Below the pieces are notes generated by a model. That model was not told the origin of the DNA. It ran no database searches and was given only the letters and a program-made list of their open reading frames with translations. Both the position numbers and the translations under genes were made by a program. DNA of 64,000 nucleotides from Schaedlerella arabinosiphila (lineage in GTDB: Bacteria > Bacillota > Clostridia > Lachnospirales > Lachnospiraceae): the NCBI RefSeq assembly GCF_003885045.1, contig NZ_RHJS01000002.1, forward strand, positions 1,364,001 through 1,428,000, written 5' to 3'. Position 1 is the first letter of the stretch. Each line of letters starts with the position of its first letter. Below, in pieces: positions 54,201 to 62,698 of the stretch.

Positions 54201-54226
54201 CAGTGATCGAACCGGCTTATGAAAGT

Positions 54227-54256
54227 ACAGCCCTTGTCGTAAGACAGGGGCTTTTC
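54227..54256 (+). terminator. rny terminator
   Basis: AGCCCTTGTC and GACAGGGGCT stem followed by TTTTCTTT. Confidence 0.75.
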
Positions 54257-54309
54257 TTTACACGATCGCAGGGAATCCCGGATGAAAAACAAAAACAGGA
54301 GCAGACATT

Positions 54310-54846
54310 ATGAGTGAACAGATCAAACGTATAAAAAGAGAATTGAAGTATAAAGGGACCATCCTTGAATTTTATCAGGATACAATGGAGATCAACGGGA
54401 GCCATACGGCGCTGTGGGATTTCATCAAACATAAAGGGGCGGCGGCTGTGGTACCGGTGACGAAGGATGGAAAGATCCTGATGGTCAGGCAGTACCGGAA
54501 CGCGCTGGACAGATATACCCTGGAGATCCCGGCGGGAGCGCTGGACGCGGAGGATGAACCGGGAATCGTGTGCGCGGGGCGGGAGCTGGAAGAAGAGACC
54601 GGATACCGCTGCGAGAACCTGGAATGGCTGCTCACACTCCGCACGACGGTGGCTTTCTGCAACGAGAGAATCGAAGTCTATGTGGCAAGAAACCTGATCC
54701 CTTCCAAACAGCATCTGGATGAGGACGAGTTCATTGACCTGGAAGCCTTCACGATTGAGGAACTGAAAGAAAAGATCTTTTCCGGAGAGATTGAGGACGG
54801 CAAGACCGTATCCTCCCTGCTTGCATATGCGGCTAAGTATACCTGA
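54310..54846 (+). CDS. nudF: Nudix hydrolase, ADP-ribose pyrophosphatase type
   Basis: 178 residues. The Nudix box runs from GALDAEDE to AGRELEEETGY, and IPAGALDAEDEPG just before it is typical of ADP-ribose pyrophosphatases. It hydrolyses ADP-ribose to AMP and ribose 5-phosphate. Interesting in context because RES enzymes encoded at 15907 release ADP-ribose derivatives, but the two are 37 kb apart and no link is shown. Confidence 0.85.
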   Translation: MSEQIKRIKRELKYKGTILEFYQDTMEINGSHTALWDFIKHKGAAAVVPVTKDGKILMVRQYRNALDRYTLEIPAGALDAEDEPGIVCAGRELEEETGYRCENLEWLLTLRTTVAFCNERIEVYVARNLIPSKQHLDEDEFIDLEAFTIEELKEKIFSGEIEDGKTVSSLLAYAAKYT

Positions 54847-55115
54847 AATAGTATTGCGTGATGAACGGTGAAGCCTGCATCTGCTGTTTCTGCCTGTACG
54901 GTATGGCATTAATCGGTGATACAGCCGCATTGTCTCTTCCCTTGGCATTGCCAATGAGAAAATTCTGCGGAGTTGCATTAAACGTTACTATTCACAGTCG
55001 GATAAAAATAGTAACATGAAACCCGCTGCAAGGTTCGCAGGAGTTTCTTCGGGTCAGGCATTTACGAACCATGACCGGCATATAATGAAGTATCGGGACG
55101 ATGGGAGGAAATTCT

Positions 55116-55655
55116 GTGAAGATACTTCATTCCAAGAAGCAGATGCTGGCATTTTTTCTGCCGGGATTTCTGCTGGGGATCTTATATGTCAACTTTATAG
55201 TAAAACAGTATATCGCGGAGCCGGGAATTTTCAGCACCTATTTTCTCAGGCAGTATGCGGCTGTGGACATTATCGCAGGGGAATATATGCTGTATCTGGT
55301 GAGGGTGCGCCTGTTTCCGGCTGCGCTGCTGGCCGGCCTGGCATTTACCAGGATGCGGAAAATTGCGGCAGTCATTTTCCTGCTTTGGACGGGCTTTTCC
55401 AGCGGGATGCTGCTGACCATGGCCGTGGTGGGCATGGGCGTGAAGGGGATCATCCTCTGCGTCGTGGGGATTCTGCCCCATTTCCTGTGCTATATCCCGG
55501 CCTGCATCGTAGTGCTCTGGTACTGCTGGATGTATCCCAGAAACCGGTGGAACCGCCAGAAAACGGTGTTTGTGGCCCTGATGCTGATGATGGGGCTGAT
55601 CCTGGAGTCCTATGTCAATCCGGTATGGATGAAAGCATTTTTAGGCATTCTTTAA
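55116..55655 (+). CDS. Stage II sporulation protein M-like membrane protein
   Basis: 179 residues using the GTG behind GGGAGG; an ATG five codons earlier lies on that site. Five to six membrane helices, with PGFLLGILYVNFIV at the start. Matches the SpoIIM/DUF95 type, which in sporulating bacteria joins the engulfment complex with SpoIID and SpoIIP, but many family members have other roles. The 54847-55115 gap contains a short inverted repeat (GTTACTATT ... AATAGTAAC) and no gene. Confidence 0.7.
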   Translation: MKILHSKKQMLAFFLPGFLLGILYVNFIVKQYIAEPGIFSTYFLRQYAAVDIIAGEYMLYLVRVRLFPAALLAGLAFTRMRKIAAVIFLLWTGFSSGMLLTMAVVGMGVKGIILCVVGILPHFLCYIPACIVVLWYCWMYPRNRWNRQKTVFVALMLMMGLILESYVNPVWMKAFLGIL

Positions 55656-55684
55656 AATAAGAAAACGAGAGAGGAAACAGATCT

Positions 55685-56392
55685 ATGGAGGGAAATATAC
55701 TGATTGTGGATGATGAAAAGGAAATTGCGGACCTGATCGAAGTCTGCCTTCAGAATGACGGTTATACGGTACAGAAGTGCTATAACGGTATAGAAGCCCT
55801 GAAATATATCGAATCAAAGCCCTTTGACCTGGCCATTTTGGATGTCATGCTTCCGGATATCGACGGATTTCGGATCTGCCAGAAGATCCGGGAACGGTAT
55901 TATTACCCCATTATCATGCTGACTGCCCGGGGAGAGGATATGGATAAGATCATGGGTCTGACCATCGGGGCGGACGATTATATTACAAAGCCCTTTAACC
56001 CGCTGGAGGTGGTGGCAAGGGTTAAGACCCAGCTTCGGCGGTATGTGCAGTATAACCAGGGCGCAGCCTCTAAGGAGGATCGCGCGCAGCCGGCAGAGGA
56101 GTATGATATCCGGGGTCTGGTGATCAACAAAAATACCCATAAATGTACGCTGTATGGAAGGGAAATTGCGCTGACGCCCATTGAGTTTTCCATTCTCTGG
56201 TATCTGTGCGGGCAGCGGGGAAATGTGATCTCCTCCGAGGAGCTGTTCGAGAAAGTCTGGGGGGAAGCCTATATTGACAACAACAATACCGTAATGGCGC
56301 ACATCGGGAGGCTGCGGGAAAAGTTAAAAGAACCCGCCAGGCATCCAAAATTCATAAAAACAGTGTGGGGAGTGGGGTATACGGTTGAATAA
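55685..56392 (+). CDS. VanR-like response regulator
   Basis: 235 residues. Receiver domain (phospho-acceptor Asp53 in LAILDVMLPDIDG, Lys in YITKPFNPLE) and an OmpR-type winged helix (TPIEFSILWYLCGQRGNVISSEELF). Similar to VanR, but no vanHAX resistance genes are in the window, so its targets are unknown. The kinase gene overlaps its end by 8 bases. Confidence 0.9.
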   Translation: MEGNILIVDDEKEIADLIEVCLQNDGYTVQKCYNGIEALKYIESKPFDLAILDVMLPDIDGFRICQKIRERYYYPIIMLTARGEDMDKIMGLTIGADDYITKPFNPLEVVARVKTQLRRYVQYNQGAASKEDRAQPAEEYDIRGLVINKNTHKCTLYGREIALTPIEFSILWYLCGQRGNVISSEELFEKVWGEAYIDNNNTVMAHIGRLREKLKEPARHPKFIKTVWGVGYTVE

Positions 56393-57548
56393 GAGAAGAG
56401 GAACAGGCAGAGAAGAGAAGCAGAAGAGAGACAGCAGCCAGTACAGGCAGATGCGGATGACGATATTTTTTCGTACAATGCTGCTCCTGTTTGCGGATTT
56501 GGTTCTGCTGTATATTTTTGTGGATGCTTTTTTGCGGGGACGGTTTGCGAACTGGGTGGTTGGATTTCTGGACCGCGTGGTTTTCCGGGATTATAACAGA
56601 GCACTGGACCTTTATCAGCAGGTGTTTCGAAACTATATGGAATGGTTTATGGCATTCGCCTTTTTCGCAGTGTTTCTCGTCAGCTTGTGGATCTATCTGA
56701 AGAGTTTTACAAAATATTTTTACGAGATCAACCGCGGCATTGACGCCCTGGTGGAGGAACTCTCCGGAGAAATTATCCTTTCGCCGGAACTGGCCCTGAC
56801 AGAGCGGAAGATCAATCACATCCGGCATACTTTGGAGCGGCGGAAGTCGGAAGCGGCAGCGGCGGAGCAGCGGAAAAACGACCTGGTGGTCTATCTTGCC
56901 CACGATCTGAAAACGCCGCTGACCTCCGTGATCGGATATCTGACCCTGCTGCGGGACGAGGGGCAGATCTCGGAGGAGCTGAGAGAAAAATATCTGTCCA
57001 TTTCCCTGGAAAAGGCGGAACGGCTGGAAGATCTGATCAATGAATTTTTTGAAATCACCCGGTTCAGCCTGTCAGGCATTACGCTGGAATATAGCAATGT
57101 GAACCTGACCCGGCTGCTGGAACAGCTTACCTACGAATTTCGGCCCATGCTGTTGGAGAAGAACCTGTCCTGCAGCCTGGAGGCGGCGCCGGATATCCCG
57201 TTGAGGTGCGATGTGAACCAGATGCAGCGTGTTTTTGACAACCTTCTGAGAAATGCGGTCAACTACAGCTTTGAAGGCGGGACAATCCGAATCTGCGTGC
57301 AGCAGGAGGGAGAACAGCTCAGGATCAGTTTTTTCAACCGCGGCAATACGATCCCGAAGGAAAAGCTGGATCGGATCTTTGAACAGTTCTACCGTCTAGA
57401 TTCCGCGCGGAGCTCCCGAAGCGGCGGCGCGGGCCTGGGACTTGCCATTGCGAAAGAGATCGTAGAACTGCACCAGGGGACGATTGCGGCCAGGAGCGAG
57501 GACGAGAGCATCGAATTTGAGGTGACGATCCCGGGCGGTGCGGCTTGA
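56385..57548 (+). CDS. VanS-like sensor histidine kinase
   Basis: 387 residues from a TTG inside the regulator gene. Two membrane helices (about 27-48 and 88-107) enclose an external loop of about 40 residues, then a HAMP-like linker, the H-box LAHDLKTPLTSV (His173) and the catalytic domain (FDNLLRNAVNYS, GGAGLGLAI). It would phosphorylate the VanR-like partner. The external loop is short, as in VanS. Confidence 0.92.
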   Translation: MNKRRGTGREEKQKRDSSQYRQMRMTIFFRTMLLLFADLVLLYIFVDAFLRGRFANWVVGFLDRVVFRDYNRALDLYQQVFRNYMEWFMAFAFFAVFLVSLWIYLKSFTKYFYEINRGIDALVEELSGEIILSPELALTERKINHIRHTLERRKSEAAAAEQRKNDLVVYLAHDLKTPLTSVIGYLTLLRDEGQISEELREKYLSISLEKAERLEDLINEFFEITRFSLSGITLEYSNVNLTRLLEQLTYEFRPMLLEKNLSCSLEAAPDIPLRCDVNQMQRVFDNLLRNAVNYSFEGGTIRICVQQEGEQLRISFFNRGNTIPKEKLDRIFEQFYRLDSARSSRSGGAGLGLAIAKEIVELHQGTIAARSEDESIEFEVTIPGGAA

Positions 57549-57628
57549 ATGACCCGGACGGGGAGGGAAGCGTCTGTCCGGTATGAACCTTCGATTCGGC
57601 CTGTTAAGAAAATCCTAAGATGAAATTT

Positions 57629-57656
57629 TAAAAAGCCCGTATTTATGGGCTTTTTC
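57629..57656 (+). terminator. Terminator after the two-component system
   Basis: AAAAAGCCC-GTATTTAT-GGGCTTTTT. The second element's integrase end lies directly beyond it, so the att core may overlap this hairpin. Confidence 0.8.
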
Positions 57657-57665
57657 GTTGTATTT

Positions 57666-57687
57666 GTCGCTAACGTGTCACTAACGT
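57666..57687. repeat. Tandem 11-bp direct repeats at integrase end
   Basis: GTCGCTAACGT (57666-57676) and GTCACTAACGT (57677-57687) adjoin, differing by one transition. They resemble arm-type integrase binding sites and mark the left end of element 2. Confidence 0.6.
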
Positions 57688-57695
57688 AAGTAAAT

Positions 57696-58838
57696 TTATG
57701 TGCTGTTTTTTACAGGAATTTCAATCTTTTCAATTTCTCTGCGGAGTTCTTCAACCGTCCTGTGTCCATAGATCTTATTTGTAATATCCTGGAAAGCATG
57801 TCCAAGCATACGCTTCCGATCATTTTCATTCACCTGATATTTTTCACAGAGCATGGAGAATGTGTGCCTGGCATCATGGGGAGTATGTCTCTGTATCCCG
57901 ATCCGTTCCAGAGTTTCATACATCCTGTTCCGAAAGGTACCTGGAGTTACATCGAGAATTACATCCTGATTCTTTGTACGGCGCTTCACTAGCGAATAGA
58001 TTCCGGAGTGTATCGGGACAATGCGGTCTTTTCCGGCATCAGTCTTTACTCCGCCCCGGAAATATTTTTCTTTCAGATTTACCTCAATGGCTTCATACGC
58101 TTTTATCCGGTACCCGGAATAGCACATGATTAGAAGAAATTCCACGACAGGATCCTCCTTGTGCTGCCAGAGTATTGCAAGCTCATCCTCAGAAAATGGG
58201 ATGCCGTGTTCGTCATCCTCTGCCTTCTTTATCTTGACATGTACAGAATAATCCTTTTCACAGAGCTCAAACTTTTCAGAATAAGCGTACATCTGGTGGA
58301 AGAGGGACAGGATCAGCTCTAAAGATGAATGCTTTTTTGGGCAATTATCTATGACGTTCTGCAGGTCAGCAAAAGGCTTGTCATGTAATTCGGCGCAATT
58401 TTTGAAAGCTGCACGGGTGGAATTCATACTTGCCTTGGAATATGTCTTTTTCGAATCCTCATATTTATCTCTATAAAATCCCTCATACACTTCCGCAAAG
58501 GTAGCGGTTTTCTCTTTGTTCTGTTCAACCCTTGCTGACTGCAGGTAATCCAACAGGATATTGTCCATGGCGCTGTTCAGGGTTCGGCTCTGATCGAAGC
58601 CGTTCAGGGTACGCTCAAATCCCGGGTAATAGGTTCCAGCATGCCAGGCAGTCAGTACGGCGAACCCCTTCATGTAATCGTCCACGTAACAGATCGCTTT
58701 CACGGGGGCGTACTGGCCGGGGGCGATCAGATCTGTGGCAGGCGGATAGATGCCATAGGGATTCCGGCGCTTTCCGGACAGTTTTTTGATGGAGCCGTAG
58801 CCGTTTGGGAGTTTGGGGTATTTCTTTTTACGTGCCAT
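57696..58838 (-). CDS. Tyrosine site-specific integrase
   Basis: 380 residues. All catalytic residues are present: Arg244 (SGYRIK), Lys265, His321 and Arg324 (HDARHTF), His347 (LGH) and Tyr357 (IYGHRT). The N-terminus has a short basic arm and the YGSIKKL beta element, followed by a SAM-like core-binding domain. It points out of the element towards the host junction, as usual for phage integrases of Clostridia. Confidence 0.93.
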   Translation of the reverse strand: MARKKKYPKLPNGYGSIKKLSGKRRNPYGIYPPATDLIAPGQYAPVKAICYVDDYMKGFAVLTAWHAGTYYPGFERTLNGFDQSRTLNSAMDNILLDYLQSARVEQNKEKTATFAEVYEGFYRDKYEDSKKTYSKASMNSTRAAFKNCAELHDKPFADLQNVIDNCPKKHSSLELILSLFHQMYAYSEKFELCEKDYSVHVKIKKAEDDEHGIPFSEDELAILWQHKEDPVVEFLLIMCYSGYRIKAYEAIEVNLKEKYFRGGVKTDAGKDRIVPIHSGIYSLVKRRTKNQDVILDVTPGTFRNRMYETLERIGIQRHTPHDARHTFSMLCEKYQVNENDRKRMLGHAFQDITNKIYGHRTVEELRREIEKIEIPVKNST

Positions 58839-58893
58839 GGTATCATCTCCGGATGAATCTGAAAGCCGTTCCTGTTGGCGCAGGGGCGGTTTT

Positions 58894-59436
58894 CTATATT
58901 AAATCAGATATGCATATGCTTAAATCTTCATAAATGCAAACAGGGATCGTATTATCAAAGCTATATTGTATATTTTTTTCATCATATTCAAAATCAAATA
59001 CATTTACAACATGCGTTATAGGGTTGACAATCCAATACTCCCGAACACCAGCTTTTTGATAGAGCCATAGCTTTTTCAGATAATCCAGGCTTTGTGTACT
59101 GGGGGAAATGATTTCAATAATCCAGTCGGGGGCGCCGTCACATCCGCGGTCAGATAGTTTGCTTTTGTTGCAAATAACACTGATATCGGGTTCAACCCAA
59201 GTGCTGTCGTCTGCATTAAGATTCACTGCAAATGGGGCTGGGTATACTTCACAGGAACCAGATTTATTCTTTATGTGATTATGAATTACTGATGCCAGCT
59301 CCATGACCAGCTTTTGATGTATCCGATTCGGCGGTGCCATGGCATACAGCTTCCCATCGATCAGCTCCGCACGCTGGCCGTCCGGAAGGTTCCAATAGTC
59401 TTCTGATGTGTAAACTTGTTTTTGTGGTAATGGCAT
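58894..59436 (-). CDS. Uma2-family (DUF820) putative endonuclease
   Basis: 180 residues from MPLPQKQVYTSEDYWNLPDG, behind AAAGGA. LIDGKLYAMAPP, WVEPDISVIC and the DWIIEIISPSTQSLDYLKKLWLYQKAGVREYWIV block carry the PD-(D/E)XK-like acidic residues and Lys of the Uma2 family. Its function is not established; as a phage-borne nuclease it could affect other DNA. It sits between integrase and the toxin-antitoxin genes. Confidence 0.85.
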   Translation of the reverse strand: MPLPQKQVYTSEDYWNLPDGQRAELIDGKLYAMAPPNRIHQKLVMELASVIHNHIKNKSGSCEVYPAPFAVNLNADDSTWVEPDISVICNKSKLSDRGCDGAPDWIIEIISPSTQSLDYLKKLWLYQKAGVREYWIVNPITHVVNVFDFEYDEKNIQYSFDNTIPVCIYEDLSICISDLI

Positions 59437-59579
59437 GTGGTCACGTCCTTTCAATATTGTTTTGATTAACATTGATGTCTGAAAACTTTTATATCCAATA
59501 TTACACACATTTTCTGCATCAGAATCATTCATATAAAGCATTCGCGATAAATACATTCCTATTTTATAAATTTTATGGT

Positions 59580-59771
59580 TTAGTCCCAGTTTATTGCTTC
59601 ATGTGGAATTGTTCCGTTTTCAGCTCTGTCTTTTCTGCCTTCCAAAAGAGCTTCAATCTCATCTGGTTCGGGCTTTACCTCTGGAATGAATTTTATAATA
59701 ACCCTATAAAGAACATCAATATCATTTTCTGGAACTAATTCAATTAAATTTTTCAGTGTTTCTTTGCTCAT
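59580..59771 (-). CDS. RelB-type antitoxin
   Basis: 63 residues, acidic, MSKETLKNLIELVPENDIDVLYRVI at the start, then an unstructured EEALLEGRKDRAENGTIPHEAINW-like tail. It follows the toxin gene by 11 bases, a reversed toxin-first order. The homologous antitoxin at 60441 precedes its toxin instead. Confidence 0.65.
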   Translation of the reverse strand: MSKETLKNLIELVPENDIDVLYRVIIKFIPEVKPEPDEIEALLEGRKDRAENGTIPHEAINWD

Positions 59772-59782
59772 GCTATGCCTCC

Positions 59783-60022
59783 CTATAATTTTTTATAAGC
59801 CTGACCTCTGGGTATTATATTATCAATAAAAATTTTGTCATCTTCCATTGAAAATAGTACCCTTAAATCCCCAACGCGAAGCCGGTAACCATCATCTACG
59901 CCTTGCAATTTTTTGACGTCTCCAAATGGAATTTTTTCAATTGCGCTCTTTAATCTCTTCTTTGTTGGTTTGTCAGCAGAATTTATATATTTAACTGCTT
60001 TTTTGCTATATTGTATTTGCAT
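59783..60022 (-). CDS. RelE/ParE-type toxin
   Basis: 79 residues: MQIQYSKKAVKYINSADKP, then KKLQGVDDGYRLRVGDLRVLFSMED with the Arg residues characteristic of RelE ribosome-dependent mRNases. Full length and intact, in contrast to the broken homologue at 60191. The downstream RelB-type gene is its probable partner. Confidence 0.8.
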   Translation of the reverse strand: MQIQYSKKAVKYINSADKPTKKRLKSAIEKIPFGDVKKLQGVDDGYRLRVGDLRVLFSMEDDKIFIDNIIPRGQAYKKL

Positions 60023-60190
60023 TATTCTTTCAATCCTCCCCTTTAGATATAGAATATTATGTCATACCATTTTCATCACTGTAGGATAGGGGATGAAGCA
60101 TATAGTATAATTATCAATGCTTTTCATCGTTCCATATTTATCCTGGTAGCATTCTATACATTCCAGAAGATATTCTTCGGTCACGTTCAA

Positions 60191-60444
60191 TTATAATCTT
60201 TTGTAGATGTCCCCGCGGTTGTCTATTTCTTCCACAGATATTATTTTGATTATTTCATCGACAGTATATAAAATTCTCATATTTCCGACTCTCATCCCTA
60301 TATATGTTATGACCTTGCAATTTTTTTTATATCTGTTCCTTCTGGCAGTTTGTATATTGCGATTAACAATCGTTCTTGGTTTTTTCTGGGTTGTTTTTTA
60401 AGAAACTTTTCAGCAGCTTTTTGGATGATAATTTTATATTTCAT
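60191..60444 (-). pseudogene. RelE-type toxin, two frameshifts
   Basis: The frame starts MKYKIIIQKAAEKFLKKQP and breaks after LPEGTDIKK. Restoring one deletion in the A run and one in GGG recovers the expected LQGHNIYR, MRVGNMRILYTVDE and the end IDNRGDIYKRL. Its start overlaps the antitoxin stop (ATGA). The toxin is therefore dead while its antitoxin gene is intact. Just downstream, at 60062-60184, a 40-residue frame from GTG (VTEEYLLECIECY...) has no ribosome binding site and may be debris. Confidence 0.75.
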
Positions 60445-60659
60445 AGTTTTACTCCTAATTCAGATGCTAGCGTTTCTATTGGAATACCGTGGCCGTCATT
60501 TATCTTTTTTGCATGCTCTATCATTTCTAAATCCCATTCATCCGGCTCTATTTCCTCAATGTTAGTCTTTTCAATGCCCATAATAAGATTTGCGACATAT
60601 GCGAGTTTATAATCCGGCAGCCGGTCTATAATCTGTTTTAACTGTTCTTTTTCACTCAT
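60441..60659 (-). CDS. Antitoxin of the broken RelE locus
   Basis: 72 residues: MSEKEQLKQIIDRLPDYKLAYV, then an acidic linker (NIEEIEPDEWDLEM) and a C-terminal IETLASELGVKL. This is the type of antitoxin found with RelE toxins in Clostridia. It has its own AAGGAGAT site and overlaps the dead toxin gene by 4 bases. It may still neutralise related toxins. Confidence 0.7.
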   Translation of the reverse strand: MSEKEQLKQIIDRLPDYKLAYVANLIMGIEKTNIEEIEPDEWDLEMIEHAKKINDGHGIPIETLASELGVKL

Positions 60660-60698
60660 AATACAATCTCCTTTCTTACTTGGATTTTAATAAATTGG

Positions 60699-61412
60699 TT
60701 ATACCTCAACCTTCCCAATTACCTTTCCTATCAGCCGAACCTTTTCATCTCCCGGTATATCATCATAATTCTTATTTCTGGATATCAGGCCATCTTCGCC
60801 AAGTTCTTTCAGGAAGCATTCATTCCCTATGGTGAAGATGCCTACATCGCCGTTCCTAAGGTATTCCACTTTCCGGACGTAGAGCTTTTCACCGTCATGG
60901 TAATCTGGCTCCATGGATTCGCCGCTTACCCCAATGATAAAATCAGCGCCTTCCACATAAGGGGCCTCGATCGTGTCCGTTGGGATGTCATCGAAGTAGA
61001 AACCGGTACCAGCGCAGGCGATCTTTCCGAGGTAGGGGTAGATGTGCGCGGTGGGGTCAGGCGCCGGTTCTTTTTCCAGTGACTCCATGCGCTCGACTTC
61101 TTTTTGAAGTACTGTATCTACCATGTCTCTTCCGTGAGGGTCGAGAGTGCGGTATTGTTCTATCATATTTTGTTCGGAAGAGCGTAATCGGAAAGTATGT
61201 AGTACTTCTTTTTCATCTGTTAATTCCATCAGATAATCAACAGAAACGTTAAAGAAATCTGAAATCAGCTTTAAAAAGGTATGACCTGGTTCGGTTGCAT
61301 TTAGCTCATAGTTTCTAAGGGTAAATTTAGAAATTCCTAATTCTTGCGCTAATGCTTCTCTTGTGTATCCGTGTTCTTTTCTTGTCTTTATAAGTCTATC
61401 GCCAAAACTCAT
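60699..61412 (-). CDS. LexA/CI-like phage repressor
   Basis: 237 residues. N-terminal helix-turn-helix (TREALAQELGISKFTLRNYE) and a C-terminal S24 peptidase domain with cleavage site Ala134-Gly135 (ACAGTG), nucleophile Ser166 (GESMEP) and Lys202. RecA filaments should trigger its self-cleavage and induce the element. It is transcribed divergently from the Cro-like gene, with operators between them. Confidence 0.93.
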   Translation of the reverse strand: MSFGDRLIKTRKEHGYTREALAQELGISKFTLRNYELNATEPGHTFLKLISDFFNVSVDYLMELTDEKEVLHTFRLRSSEQNMIEQYRTLDPHGRDMVDTVLQKEVERMESLEKEPAPDPTAHIYPYLGKIACAGTGFYFDDIPTDTIEAPYVEGADFIIGVSGESMEPDYHDGEKLYVRKVEYLRNGDVGIFTIGNECFLKELGEDGLISRNKNYDDIPGDEKVRLIGKVIGKVEV

Positions 61413-61437
61413 ACGCTGTGCACCTCCTTACGGTTTG

Positions 61438-61537
61438 ATTATATGTAATAAATTTCAAAATGTCAACATAAATGTACCAAAAAAAGATACATATTTTCAA
61501 AAAAAGTATTGATATGTATCTGAAAAAAGTGTATAAA
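61438..61537. promoter_or_regulatory. Divergent repressor/Cro promoters and operators
   Basis: Minus: TTGACA (61466-61461), 17 bases, TATAAT (61443-61438). Plus: TTGATA (61509-61514), 17 bases, TATAAA (61532-61537). Operator-like elements include TGTACC-N7-GATACA (61473-61491) and the inverted pair GATACATAT (61486) / ATATGTATC (61512). The repressor is likely to bind here and switch between the two transcripts. Confidence 0.75.
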
Positions 61538-61589
61538 GATAATAAAAGGTACTTGAAACAGATAGATAACGATGAAAGGAGGGTACCTA

Positions 61590-61808
61590 ATGCTGGTAAA
61601 TGTTGAGGCCGAAAGAGTAAGAAATCAATTCACTAAAGAAGATTTATCTGAAAAACTAAATGTTTCTCTGAAAACCTATTATAACTGGATAAATGAAGAA
61701 AGAGATGTGCCAAGTAAGAAATTAAAACAAATGGCAATAATCTTCGGAACAAGTATGGATTATCTTATGCAAGGGTGTGTCAGTGTGGAAGAGAAGGAGG
61801 TGGTGTGA
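61590..61808 (+). CDS. Cro-like helix-turn-helix protein
   Basis: 72 residues from the second ATG, 8 bases after GGAGG. The helix-turn-helix is TKEDLSEKLNVSLKTYYNWINEERDVPSKKLKQMA, and the IFGTSMDYLM end is typical of phage Cro/CI-type regulators. First gene of the rightward early transcript. Confidence 0.85.
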   Translation: MLVNVEAERVRNQFTKEDLSEKLNVSLKTYYNWINEERDVPSKKLKQMAIIFGTSMDYLMQGCVSVEEKEVV

Positions 61809-62098
61809 GAGAAGGGGTGCATAAAATCAAGTATGATGTAGAAGGAAATAAAACAGTTATGGATTTATATTATGAAACTGGTTGTGTATTCAGAGAAACA
61901 TATATTGACGGGAAATTAATATCTATTGAATGTCCAAAAGAGAAAAATAAGGAAAGTTTAATTGCTTCCAGTATTCGTAAACTAATTTTACATGTGCAAA
62001 ATAAGCGGGGAGGAATGAAGCATGAAGGAGAGAAGAAAAGCCTGGATACAGTTGATCACGGGAATCATTTTACTGCTGTGCATGTTTTGTACTCCTGA
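61805..62098 (+). CDS. Small phage protein, unknown function
   Basis: 97 residues from a GTG overlapping the Cro-like stop by 4 bases, with AAGGAGG upstream. It begins VREGVHKIKYDVEGNKTVMDLY and looks soluble. The last 25 codons overlap the next small gene in another frame. I do not recognise it. Confidence 0.5.
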   Translation: MREGVHKIKYDVEGNKTVMDLYYETGCVFRETYIDGKLISIECPKEKNKESLIASSIRKLILHVQNKRGGMKHEGEKKSLDTVDHGNHFTAVHVLYS

Positions 62099-62195
62099 AT
62101 TTGCGGTACTGGTATTCATCGGACTGGTTGTTTTCTACATTGGGAAGAGATTATGGCACGTTCCGATCGGGACGATCAAAAGGAAAAGAAAATAA
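62022..62195 (+). CDS. Small membrane protein, 57 residues
   Basis: ATG with GGGGAGGA upstream. MKERRKAWIQLITGIILLL leads into two hydrophobic segments (about 9-23 and 27-41) with a basic end TIKRKRK. It overlaps the end of the previous gene and is followed at once by a terminator. Function unknown; small membrane proteins of this sort occur in early phage operons. Confidence 0.6.
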   Translation: MKERRKAWIQLITGIILLLCMFCTPEFAVLVFIGLVVFYIGKRLWHVPIGTIKRKRK

Positions 62196-62203
62196 GATTG
62201 TAA

Positions 62204-62236
62204 AAACCACCTGTTTTGAATCAGGTGGTTTTTTTG
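62204..62236 (+). terminator. Terminator of the early operon
   Basis: AAAACCACCTG ... CAGGTGGTTTTTTT. Confidence 0.85.
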
Positions 62237-62265
62237 AACATTTTTTATCCAGGAGAGAGACAGGG

Positions 62266-62661
62266 CTATATTCGTATTTTGGAAATAAGGGCTTCCTGTA
62301 AAACTTGCGAGAAGTTTAAATCCATTGCAACAGCGGCTTCATTTAGCCATTCAGGAATGGTGAGAGTTTTTTTCACCGATCGGTTATTGTACATTTTCCT
62401 GTATTCTAAAGTATCGCAGGCAATAAAATTTATAAATTCATTATCTGAAAGAGAAATGGAGGATTCACTGGACGGAAATGGTATTTCCCTTCCATCTTTT
62501 TCATATTCATAAAGGACAAGAGCAAGGGCATCTTCTGCCATTGCAATGGAATCGACCATATCGTCACCGCAGGTATAACAACCTTCCAGATCAGGAAACT
62601 TGATGGAGAATCCTCCATCTTCCTCTGGAGTAAAAACTGCAGGATAAGCATATTTTGCCAT
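62266..62661 (-). CDS. hicB: HicB-family antitoxin
   Basis: 131 residues. N-terminal partially degraded RNase-H fold (YPAVFTPEEDGGFSIKFPDLEGCYTCGD), and a C-terminal DNA-binding segment (RSVKKTLTIPEWLNEAAVAMDLNFSQVLQEAL) of the ribbon-helix-helix type. It should bind HicA and repress the hicAB promoter at 62904. It lies 37 bases downstream of hicA. Confidence 0.88.
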   Translation of the reverse strand: MAKYAYPAVFTPEEDGGFSIKFPDLEGCYTCGDDMVDSIAMAEDALALVLYEYEKDGREIPFPSSESSISLSDNEFINFIACDTLEYRKMYNNRSVKKTLTIPEWLNEAAVAMDLNFSQVLQEALISKIRI

Positions 62662-62698
62662 GATTAAAACTCCTTTCTATTAAGAGAAGAATGGGGAA

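Noticed and set aside
54847..55115. Small RNA between the Nudix and SpoIIM-like genes
   Set aside because: A short inverted repeat exists, but no convincing promoter and terminator pair frames it.
55685..57548. Vancomycin resistance operon
   Set aside because: The regulator and kinase are VanRS-like, but no vanH, vanA-type ligase or vanX is present.
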